Source: Phycisphaerae bacterium | GTDB taxonomy: Bacteria; Planctomycetota; Phycisphaerae; UBA1845; UTPLA1 | Direction of reading: 5' to 3' | NCBI GenBank assembly: GCA_023150615.1 | Contig: JAKLKO010000002.1 | Coordinates: 62,001-126,000 of the forward strand | DNA: 64,000 nt | Part shown: positions 52,924 to 60,577 of the stretch, piece by piece | Position numbering within the stretch: position 1 is the first letter of the stretch | Layout: each line of letters opens with the position of its first letter | Translations under genes and position numbers: made by a program | Notes under the pieces: generated by a model | Database searches by the model: none | The model's input: only the letters and a program-made list of their open reading frames with translations | What the model was told of the DNA's origin: nothing

Positions 52924-53061
52924 TGGGCGGCCGGCTCCGCGGAATCGAAGCGCCGACACGCGCCGTCGGGAGCAAGCCGATCAACCCGTTCGATCGGCGA
53001 TGCCGATGACAAGACGGAAGTACGCGCCGATCGTCGGTGCCGCCGTTCCGAGGGCCCAGCG

Positions 53062-53799
53062 ATGGTCTATCTCGCCGCCGCCGTCTGGCTTACCGTCGTG
53101 ATCGTCCTCGCGTGGGGGGTTCGGTACCTGGTCAGCAGCCTGGTCCGACCGCGCGTGCTGAACGGCCTGCTGCTGCCCGGAACGATCCTCGCCCAACTCG
53201 GATATGTGGTGGCGCTGCTGATCACCGGCGTCAGTGTGCGGAATGTCTCCTTTGTCGGCGCCGAAGAGGACGAGCGCAAGGACGACGATCCGCCCGAGCG
53301 GCTGCCGATGCTCGTGACGACCATCCTCGGTCTGTTGCCGATGCTCTTCGTCGGTGGGGCGCTCTATCTCTTCGTTCGATACTACGGCGACGCGTTTGCC
53401 GCCCGCATCACCTACGCCCGGCTCGCAGTCGAGATTCCTGCGACCTGGCCCGCGTTCTGGGAGCAATTGCGCCAGTTGATCTCGCTGGCGGAGGAGACGC
53501 TCGATACGCTGCGAACGACGGACTGGGCCGTCTGGAAGAACGGGATCGTGGCCTACGTGCTCGTCTGCCTGACCGTGCGCATGGCGCCGATCGGCGGCAA
53601 TGCGCGCGGCCATTTCCTCGCCATCGGGGCGCTCGCGACGCTCGCTTCGCTGCTCGGCACGATCATCCCGAATCTGCCCGAGATCGTCGGCACGACCTGG
53701 CCCGCACTGGCCCTGAGTGTCGGCGTCTTGCTCGTGCTCACGATGGGGGCCTTCGTCGTCCGCGGAACGGTCGGCGTCTACCGCATGCTCATCTATTAG
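53062..53799 (+). CDS. Hypothetical polytopic membrane protein
   Basis: 245 residues with about six hydrophobic helices. The first two cover residues 2-60. A charged loop (EEDERKDDDPPERLP) follows, then further helices including TTILGLLPMLFVGGALYL and ALALSVGVLLVLTMGAFV. A soluble loop of about 45 residues lies between helices 3 and 4. The family is not recognised. It precedes the sugar-nucleotide gene by 60 bases, so it may belong to the same envelope-sugar unit. Confidence 0.6.
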   Translation: MVYLAAAVWLTVVIVLAWGVRYLVSSLVRPRVLNGLLLPGTILAQLGYVVALLITGVSVRNVSFVGAEEDERKDDDPPERLPMLVTTILGLLPMLFVGGALYLFVRYYGDAFAARITYARLAVEIPATWPAFWEQLRQLISLAEETLDTLRTTDWAVWKNGIVAYVLVCLTVRMAPIGGNARGHFLAIGALATLASLLGTIIPNLPEIVGTTWPALALSVGVLLVLTMGAFVVRGTVGVYRMLIY

Positions 53800-53859
53800 C
53801 GATTCAGGCCCGACGGCAGCGTTCATCCATCCCGCGCCGGTCTGCCGATATTCCCCTAC

Positions 53860-55515
53860 ATGCCCCTCGACGACTCCGACACTGCCAGTGCCGGCCGGAC
53901 GGACTATCGACGGAAGATCGTTCCCCTCGACGCGCTGCTGCCGCGCCTGGAGGCCGCGCGCCGTGCCGGTCGGACGATTGTGCAGTGCCACGGCTGCTTC
54001 GACCTCGTCCACCCCGGCCACGTCCGCTACCTCCAATTCGCGCGAAACCAGGGCGACGTGCTCGTCGTCTCGATCACCGGCGACGCGGCGATCGACAAGG
54101 GCGACCAGCGTCCGTACATCCCGCAGGAACTCCGCGCTGAGAATCTCGCGGCGCTGGCGTTTGTCGACTACGTCGTCATCGACCCCAATCCATCGGCGTG
54201 CCAGCTCCTCGTCACGATTCGACCGGATGTGTATGTCAAAGGTCAGGAATACGCGACGAGCAACCACGCCGGGTTCCTCGCCGAACGCGCCGCCGTCGAG
54301 GCGAACGGCGGCCGCGTCGTCTTTTCGAGCGGTGACGTGGTCTTCTCGTCCAGCCGGCTCATCGACGCAGTGCGGCCCGACCTGGAGCTGGAACAACGTC
54401 GTCTCGCCGCCGTGTGTCAACGGCATGCGCTTTCGGTCGAATCAACGCGCCGGTATCTGTCGGCGCTGCGCCGAAAGCGGCTGCTTGTCGTCGGTGACTC
54501 GGTCGTCGATCGCTACATCCTGTGCGAGGCCGACTCGATCGCCGGCGATGCGCCGGTCATGTCGCTGCGCTCGCTCGACCGCAAGAACTTCCTCGGCGCG
54601 GCGGCGGCCGTTGCGGCGCAGGTGCGGGCGCTTGGCGCCGCGACGACGTTTGTGACCGCCGTTGCGGAGGACGAGCCGTCCCACTGGCTCATCGAACAAC
54701 TCGAATTGGCCGGCGTCGATGTCGTTTCGGTCCCGGGCCGCACGAACGTGGCCATCCGCACGCGCTACCTCGTCGATGAACAGAAGCTCTTTCGCGTGGA
54801 CGACGGCGCCACCTGCCCGCTCGACTCCATCACCGAGCGTCGCGCGGCCGACGCGATCCTGGATCACGTCCGCCGTGCGGATGGCGCGATCCTCTGCGAC
54901 GCCGGCTACGGCACGATGACCTCGGGCCTGCTCCAGCGGCTCGGCGGGACGTTTCATCAGCGCTGCCCGCTGCTCGTCGGGGCCGTCAGCGATCATCGCG
55001 GCGACCTGACCATCCTGCGGCACCTTTCGCTCTGCGTCGCGTCCGAACGACGCCTCCGCTCGGCCCTCGGCGATTCGGCCACCGGCCTGTCCGCCGTCGT
55101 GCACCGACTGCTTCAAGTCACGCAGTCCCACCGCGCGATGATCACCCTCGGAAAGCGCGGAACCGTCACGTTCGATCGCCCGAGTCAGGACCCGTCGTCC
55201 TCCGAATGGTCCGGGCGACTCCGCTCTGAATATGTGCCGGCCCTGGCGGACCGGCCGCGCGACCGCCTCGGCAGCCTCGAATCGGTCGTTGCCGCCGGCG
55301 CGGCCGCGCTGACGGTCGGGGCGACCCTGATGCAGGCGGCGTATCTCGCCATGGCGACCGCCGCGATCCAGGTTGAGCGCCTCGGCACCTCGTCCATCGA
55401 GGCGACCACGCTCGAGCGCTGGCTCGCGACACGCCGCGAGTTGATCCGAGACGAAGGAGAGGAACCACCCCCGGCCGGCTGGGCCGCGGCGGAGTCAACG
55501 TATGCGAAGCACTAG
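53860..55515 (+). CDS. Bifunctional HldE-like: cytidylyltransferase plus PfkB-type kinase domain
   Basis: 551 residues with domains in reverse order to E. coli HldE. The N-terminal nucleotidyltransferase (about 30-165) has the HxGH site as HPGH at 51-54 and the GQEYATSNHAGF segment near the end, as in ADP-heptose or CDP-glycerol cytidylyltransferases. The C-terminal half (about 205-500) has the PfkB fold, with GDSVVDRYI and FLGAAAAVAAQVRALGA. The signature DxxGAGD is changed to DRLGSLE (residues 468-474), so the catalytic Asp is replaced by Glu and the glycine pair is lost. The second domain may no longer be an active kinase. It overlaps the next glycosyltransferase by 14 bases. Confidence 0.8.
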   Translation: MPLDDSDTASAGRTDYRRKIVPLDALLPRLEAARRAGRTIVQCHGCFDLVHPGHVRYLQFARNQGDVLVVSITGDAAIDKGDQRPYIPQELRAENLAALAFVDYVVIDPNPSACQLLVTIRPDVYVKGQEYATSNHAGFLAERAAVEANGGRVVFSSGDVVFSSSRLIDAVRPDLELEQRRLAAVCQRHALSVESTRRYLSALRRKRLLVVGDSVVDRYILCEADSIAGDAPVMSLRSLDRKNFLGAAAAVAAQVRALGAATTFVTAVAEDEPSHWLIEQLELAGVDVVSVPGRTNVAIRTRYLVDEQKLFRVDDGATCPLDSITERRAADAILDHVRRADGAILCDAGYGTMTSGLLQRLGGTFHQRCPLLVGAVSDHRGDLTILRHLSLCVASERRLRSALGDSATGLSAVVHRLLQVTQSHRAMITLGKRGTVTFDRPSQDPSSSEWSGRLRSEYVPALADRPRDRLGSLESVVAAGAAALTVGATLMQAAYLAMATAAIQVERLGTSSIEATTLERWLATRRELIRDEGEEPPPAGWAAAESTYAKH

Positions 55516-56707
55516 AGGCGATTCAAACGGCGCGATCAGTTTCATTATTCCGACGCGGAACCGTCGGGAGATCCTCGAACGCACCCTCGGACGACTTCAT
55601 TCGATCGTCGCTGCCGACGACGAGATCATCGTGGTCGACAACGCGTCGCGCGACGGAACCGCCGAACTGCTCCGCACACGGTTCCCCGATGTCCGGTCCA
55701 TCACGCTCGAAAGCAACATCTCCGCCGCGGCCCGAAACGTCGCGGCCGGCGCGGCGAGCGGCGCGATCCTCTTCATGCTCGACGATGACAGCGTGCCCGA
55801 GCCCGACGCGGTGCGCGGCGTCCGCTGGGCGTTTGCAGATGACCCGCGCCTGGGCGCGATCGCGTGCCGCATCCGCCGCGCGACGGATCCGCAGCGCCAC
55901 GACGTCGGCGGACTGGCCGGGGTCATCGTCAATTGCGGTGCCGCCGTCCGTCGGCGGGCGTTTCTCGACGTGGGGGGCTACCCCGTGGATTTCGAATACT
56001 ACGCTGAGGAGTACGATCTCTGCTGCCGCCTCTGGCGGGGCGGCTGGCGCGTCGAGCCGCGCGGCGATCTTGGCGTCGTTCACGAACGCGCCGCCGTCAA
56101 CCGCGACGCCAATGCGATGCTGCGCCGCCTGGTCCGTAACAACCTCCGCGTCTGGTGGCGGTATTCACCGCCGGCGCTGCGCGACCGCCTCCTCGAAGAA
56201 ACGGTTGACCATTATCGGCGCATCGCGCGGCGGGAGCGGGCCGTCGAAGGCTTCGAGACCGGCTTGGCACTCGCGCGGTCCGACGCGCTGCGGCATCCAG
56301 TCCGCTCGTCACCGCTCACCATGCCGCAGTTCGAGGGGCTTTTCGGACTCGATGCCGCGCGCGACCGCCTGCGACGGCAGAAGGACCGGCTGGCGCTGCG
56401 ACGCGTCGGAATCTGGCGGCGGGGAAAGGGCTGCGCCCAGCTCATCGATCTGCTCCGCGAACTTCGCCTCGACGTGGTCCGCATATACGAGCCGGACGCC
56501 AGCGACGGCGGCGAGTGGCTCGGAATTCCGATTCGGTCAAAAATCGACGAGCGTGATCGTCGCCCCGACGCACTGGTTCCGGGAACGCTCTCGCTCGGCG
56601 CGGCCGAGGATCAGGTCCGTGAACTCCGCACGCTCGACGCCGGCATGCCGATCATTATCGCGCTGAACTGGACCGCGACCGTTTCGGCTCACGCCGCGTC
56701 CGCATAG
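55502..56707 (+). CDS. Family 2 glycosyltransferase with C-terminal extra domain
   Basis: 401 residues. The GT-A domain carries ISFIIPTRNRREILERTL, VVDNASRDGTAEL, and the metal-binding LDDDSVPEPD; a late NCGAAVRRRAF with YAEEYDLCCRL is typical of rhamnosyl-type family members. The last 120 residues form an extra Rossmann-like segment (GCAQLIDLLRELRLDVVRIYE, then PIIIALNW) whose role is unknown. It starts within the HldE-like gene and ends 200 bases before the first flagellin, so it may glycosylate flagellin or make a sugar precursor. Confidence 0.82.
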   Translation: MRSTRGDSNGAISFIIPTRNRREILERTLGRLHSIVAADDEIIVVDNASRDGTAELLRTRFPDVRSITLESNISAAARNVAAGAASGAILFMLDDDSVPEPDAVRGVRWAFADDPRLGAIACRIRRATDPQRHDVGGLAGVIVNCGAAVRRRAFLDVGGYPVDFEYYAEEYDLCCRLWRGGWRVEPRGDLGVVHERAAVNRDANAMLRRLVRNNLRVWWRYSPPALRDRLLEETVDHYRRIARRERAVEGFETGLALARSDALRHPVRSSPLTMPQFEGLFGLDAARDRLRRQKDRLALRRVGIWRRGKGCAQLIDLLRELRLDVVRIYEPDASDGGEWLGIPIRSKIDERDRRPDALVPGTLSLGAAEDQVRELRTLDAGMPIIIALNWTATVSAHAASA

Positions 56708-56906
56708 GCGCGCCGCGTCGAATCCTGCTTTGCGGAATCTCGACATCTAATTTCTAAATTCACGGGATGGTCGGGACGATGCCTGTTCCGTCGGCACCGT
56801 CGGCGCACGACGATCCGTGCGGCGGTGCGTGATCCTGGGGGACCCGCGGGGGACCGCGCAGTAGAATCGGCCTTCGCACAACTGATTTGCCCAAGGAGGC
56901 AAATTC

Positions 56907-58334
56907 ATGAGTCGCATCAACACAAACATCCCGTCACTGATTGCCACGCGAATCCTCGGTCAGCAGACGCTGTCGCTCAGCCAGTCGCTCGAACGGCTCA
57001 GCACCGGCTTGCGTATCAACAGCGGCAAGGACGATCCGGCCGGCCTCATTGCCTCCGAATCGCTCCGCGCCGAGGCGACGAGCATCAACGCCGCCATCGA
57101 GAATGCGAGTCGCGCGGGTACCGTGGTCGCCACGGCCGAAGGCGCCCTCGACGAGGTCAGCTCCCTGCTCACCGAACTGCAGGACCTCGTGGTCCGCTCG
57201 GCGAACGAAGCGGGCCTCTCGTCCGATGAACTCGCGGCGAATCAGCTTCAGATCGACTCGATCCTCGATTCCATCACGCGCGTCGCCAACACGACGCAGT
57301 TCAACGGCAAGAAGCTCCTCGATGGTTCGCTCGCCTACACGCTCTCCGGCGTGGATGGCGCCGATCTCACGTCGGCTCGCGTTAACGCGGCCAAGCTGGC
57401 CGACGGCGGCTCCAAGACCGTCGTCGTTCAGGTGACCACCGCGGCCGAGACCGGACGGCTCTACCTCAGCGCCGCCGGACTTGCGGCCAATAACGCCGTC
57501 ACCATCGAGGTCGCCGGCCGATACGGCAGCGACGTCTTCAGCTTCGCCGGCAGCACGGCCAACGCGGCGATCGCTCAGGCCGTCAATCAATCGCGGGAAC
57601 TCACGGGCGTTTCGGCCACTGCAAGCGCGAACGGACGCCTGTATTTCAACAGCACCGACTTCGGCTCCAACGCCTTCGTCTCGGTCGAGGCCCTCTCCGG
57701 CACGTTCTCCGTCAAGGATTCGGGCGGAACGGTCACGACCCGCGACGCCGGCGCCGATGCGGCCGTGACCGTCAACGGCACGTCGGCGACGGTCGATGGT
57801 CTGCTCGCCACGGTGCAGTCGTCCGGGTTGAGCGCGACGTTCCGCCTGAGCTCGACATTCGGCACGACGCCGGGCTCCACGACTTTCTCCGTCACCGGCG
57901 GCGGTGCGAACTTCGCCATCTCGCCGACGCTGACGCTGGCCGGCCGAGAGAGCCTGGGCTTCAGCTCCATCGCGACGAGCAGTCTCGGCGACCAGTCGAT
58001 CGGCGTGTTGTCGACACTCGGCAGCGGGCAGGCCAACGCACTGTCCGCGTCGAACTTCGCCACGGCACAGCGCGTCGTTCGCGAGGCGATCTCGCAGGTC
58101 GCCACGCTGCGCGGCCGACTGGGCGCATTCCAGAAGAACACGGTTGAAACAACGATCGCCTCGTTGCAGGTGGCGAGCGAAAACGTGCTCGCGGCCGAGA
58201 GCGCGATCCGCGATACCGACTTCGCGCAGGAAACGAGCCGCCTGACGAGGGCGCAGATTCTGCTCGCCGCCGCAACACAGACGTTGCGCCTGGCGAACCA
58301 GGCGCCGCAGTCGGTTCTCGCGCTGCTGAGCTAG
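56907..58334 (+). CDS. fliC: Flagellin, paralogue 1
   Basis: 475 residues, with AAGGAGG 7 bases before ATG 56907. The conserved N-terminal D0/D1 core (SRINTNIPSLIATRILGQQT and RLSTGLRINSGKDDPAGL) and the C-terminal core (about 385-475, with ENVLAAESAIRDTDFAQE and a Gln/Ala/Leu-rich last 30) build the filament core. The middle domain (about 170-370) is Ser/Thr/Gly-rich, variable, and exposed on the filament surface. A TAAA at 56756-56759 with GACGATGC 16 bases on loosely resembles a sigma28 promoter, weak evidence. Sugar genes precede directly. Confidence 0.95.
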   Translation: MSRINTNIPSLIATRILGQQTLSLSQSLERLSTGLRINSGKDDPAGLIASESLRAEATSINAAIENASRAGTVVATAEGALDEVSSLLTELQDLVVRSANEAGLSSDELAANQLQIDSILDSITRVANTTQFNGKKLLDGSLAYTLSGVDGADLTSARVNAAKLADGGSKTVVVQVTTAAETGRLYLSAAGLAANNAVTIEVAGRYGSDVFSFAGSTANAAIAQAVNQSRELTGVSATASANGRLYFNSTDFGSNAFVSVEALSGTFSVKDSGGTVTTRDAGADAAVTVNGTSATVDGLLATVQSSGLSATFRLSSTFGTTPGSTTFSVTGGGANFAISPTLTLAGRESLGFSSIATSSLGDQSIGVLSTLGSGQANALSASNFATAQRVVREAISQVATLRGRLGAFQKNTVETTIASLQVASENVLAAESAIRDTDFAQETSRLTRAQILLAAATQTLRLANQAPQSVLALLS

Positions 58335-58442
58335 TCCGCCGGAAGCGCAAGTCGTCCGATAAGGCGAACTGATTCTCGCGGGGGGAAATAGCTCAAGGGG
58401 GGGTTTGGAGTCGGACGAACAAGGCGGTAAGTGACATACTCC

Positions 58443-58512
58443 CGGACGCTGCGGCGCGGGGCAACCGCGCCGCACCGTCCGATTCGAGATCCCCCGGCCC
58501 GGAGGGTCGGGG
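58443..58512 (+). repeat. Two strong hairpins in the flagellin spacer
   Basis: First hairpin: CGGAC at 58443-58447 and GTCCG at 58477-58481 flank a 3/3 internal loop and a perfect 9-bp stem (58451-58459 with 58465-58473, loop GGCAA). Second hairpin: 58492-58500 pairs with 58504-58512 through a 3-base loop, with one G-U pair, followed by CTTTCA. The spacer between flagellins (58335-58733) has no gene. The second hairpin can end the first flagellin transcript. The whole arrangement also resembles an IS200/IS605-type end (see findings). Confidence 0.6.
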
Positions 58513-58660
58513 CTTTCAGGGGTGGAAGCCGAGGCGCGAGCGCGTAACGCGACGCGCGCCCACGGACGAACCGGCTTCGAGGATGCGACGGCGGAGCCAA
58601 CGCCGAAGCGGTTCGATGGGCCAGGGTTTGGCCGAAGGACGCGGCCGAACTCCGACCTTC

Positions 58661-58682
58661 CGGTGCACATGGCCGTGCACCG
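58661..58682 (+). promoter_or_regulatory. Inverted repeat upstream of flagellin 2
   Basis: CGGTGCAC and GTGCACCG form a perfect 8-bp inverted repeat around a 6-base spacer, ending 51 bases before the flagellin 2 ATG. It may be a protein operator or a hairpin in the mRNA leader; there is no evidence yet for either. Confidence 0.4.
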
Positions 58683-58733
58683 AGCCACGACGCGGCCAAC
58701 GGACGGTCGTCGTGGTGTTTCAGGGAGGAATCC

Positions 58734-60182
58734 ATGAGTCGCATCAATACCAACATCTCGTCGCTTCAGGCCATCCATCGACTGGTCGCGAACCAGGACG
58801 ACCTGTCCACGCGCCTCGAACGTCTGAGTTCCGGTCTGCGCATCAATCGCGGCAAGGACGATCCCGCCGGACTGATCGCCTCGCAGTCGCTCCGCTCCGA
58901 GCTTCGCGGGATCGGCCAGGCGATCGAGAACTCCAGCCGCGCGATCAACGTCATTGCTACCGCCGACGCGGCGCTCTCCGAAGTCTCCGCACTTCTGCTC
59001 GAGGTCCGTGGCCTGATCAACAAGTCCGCCAACGAGGGCGCGCTCTCCGACGCCGAGATCCAGGCCAATCAGCTTCAGATCGATTCGTTGCTCGAGAGCA
59101 TTGATCGAATCGCCAACACCACGCAGTTCAACGGCAAGAAGCTGCTCAACGGCGAACTGGCTTACAACCTTTCGGGCATCGATTCCGGGAGCCTCGCGCG
59201 TGCGCAGATCTTCGGCGCGCGGGTCCCGGCCGGATCCTCGCTGTCCGTCATCGTCGACGTCACGCAGTCCGCGCAGACCGCGCAGCTCAATCTGGCCGCC
59301 GGCGGCGGGACCGGGCTCTCGGCATCCGGGTTCCTCTCATCGACCAACAATGTCACGATTCAGATCGGCGGCGCGCTGGGCACTGAGACGTTCAGCTTCT
59401 CCGGGGGCACAGTCAATTCAGCCATTCGCGACAACATCAACGCCTTTACCAGCCTGACCGGCGTCTCGGCCTCGCTCAGCGGGCAATCGCTCGTCTTCCA
59501 CAGCACCGAGTACGGGAGCGATGCGTTCGTCTCAGTCGCCCCCACAACCGGCAACTTCACCGTCAGCGGCGGCGACGTGAACGCGACGCGCGACAACGGC
59601 CGCGACGCCGGCGTGCAAATCAACGGCCAGGCGGCCTCGGTCAGGGGCCTTTCCGCCTCAATCCGGACCAACGGTCTCGACCTCGCCCTCGATCTGTCGG
59701 AGTCGTTCGGAACCGCGGTTGGTTCGACCAGTTTCGAGATCACCGGCGGCGGCGCGCAGTTCCAGATCGGACCGACGGTCAACGCCGACGGTCTCGTCAG
59801 CGTCGGGGTGGCCTCGGTCAACACGACGAACCTCGGCAGCGCCACTGCCGGCTACCTGAACACGATCAAGACCGGACAGGCCAACGCGATCGTCAGCGGC
59901 AACTACACGGCCGCGGAGCGGATCGTCAACGCCGCGATCGAGCAGATCGCCGTGCTGTCCGGACGATTGGGCGGGTTCCAGGCGAATCAGCTCGAAACCA
60001 ATATCAACAGCCGCCAGATCGCCTACGAGAACGTCCAGGCGTCTGAGTCGGCGATCCGCGATACGGACTACGCATCCGAGGTCGCCCGTCTGACGCGGGC
60101 GCAGATCCTCGTGCAGGCAACGACGCAGATCCTGTCGATTGCGAACGCCGCGCCGCAGAACGTGCTGGCGCTGCTGCGGTAG
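58734..60182 (+). CDS. fliC: Flagellin, paralogue 2
   Basis: 482 residues, with GGGAGGAA 3 to 10 bases before ATG 58734. It shares the core ends with paralogue 1 (RLSSGLRINRGKDDPAGLIA; TTQFNGKKLL; a final segment with ASESAIRDTDYASEVARL), but the middle is clearly different, so the duplication is not recent. Both have similar length and middle-domain style. Co-assembly or alternate filaments are possible. A long, structured leader of up to 400 bases separates it from paralogue 1, so it probably has separate regulation. Confidence 0.95.
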   Translation: MSRINTNISSLQAIHRLVANQDDLSTRLERLSSGLRINRGKDDPAGLIASQSLRSELRGIGQAIENSSRAINVIATADAALSEVSALLLEVRGLINKSANEGALSDAEIQANQLQIDSLLESIDRIANTTQFNGKKLLNGELAYNLSGIDSGSLARAQIFGARVPAGSSLSVIVDVTQSAQTAQLNLAAGGGTGLSASGFLSSTNNVTIQIGGALGTETFSFSGGTVNSAIRDNINAFTSLTGVSASLSGQSLVFHSTEYGSDAFVSVAPTTGNFTVSGGDVNATRDNGRDAGVQINGQAASVRGLSASIRTNGLDLALDLSESFGTAVGSTSFEITGGGAQFQIGPTVNADGLVSVGVASVNTTNLGSATAGYLNTIKTGQANAIVSGNYTAAERIVNAAIEQIAVLSGRLGGFQANQLETNINSRQIAYENVQASESAIRDTDYASEVARLTRAQILVQATTQILSIANAAPQNVLALLR

Positions 60183-60346
60183 GGCGGTCGGCAATTTCCG
60201 CGCGTTCGCAAACCGACGCCCCGCGCGAACCGCGCCGACGACGTGAAGTCGCCGCCGGGCCGATCCGATAGAACCGTTGTGGGACCGACCGCTCGATCGG
60301 CGGTTTCGCGCGGGACGATTCACGGTCGCCGTATCAGGACTCGGTC

Positions 60347-60526
60347 ATGAGCTGCCCCTCCGTCTCCTCGGACGCCTGTCGCCAGAGCGGCGTGGTCCTG
60401 ACCTGCTACGTTAACGGTCGCAAGCTGTTTCGCGCCATCCGGTTCGACCTGCCGCCGGCGCGAACCGTCGGCGATGCGCATGCGCCGATCCCTGCCGCGG
60501 CGCGGCGGCGGTCTGCCGGGCACTGA
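60347..60526 (+). CDS. Possible small protein between flagellin and fliD
   Basis: A 59-residue open frame from ATG 60347 with internal VVLTCYVNGRKLFRAIRFDLPPA split by a short polar segment, and an Arg/Ala-rich end. No ribosome site stands out. It is the only plausible coding stretch in the 395-base spacer between the second flagellin and fliD. The 164 bases before it hold nothing else that I can support; GCCGATCC at about 60258 is faintly sigma28-like. It could be chance. Confidence 0.3.
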   Translation: MSCPSVSSDACRQSGVVLTCYVNGRKLFRAIRFDLPPARTVGDAHAPIPAAARRRSAGH

Positions 60527-60577
60527 CGACGACGCCATACGACGATCAGAAGGGCGTCGTCCGGGAGGCGTCGCGTC

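Noticed and set aside
58476-58500. tRNA-like T-loop (GATTCGAGATC)
   Set aside because: The flanking bases do not form a T-stem and there is no acceptor or anticodon arm.
56934-58778. Long minus-strand open frame opposite flagellin 1
   Set aside because: Arg/Asp/Gly-rich shadow of flagellin codons.
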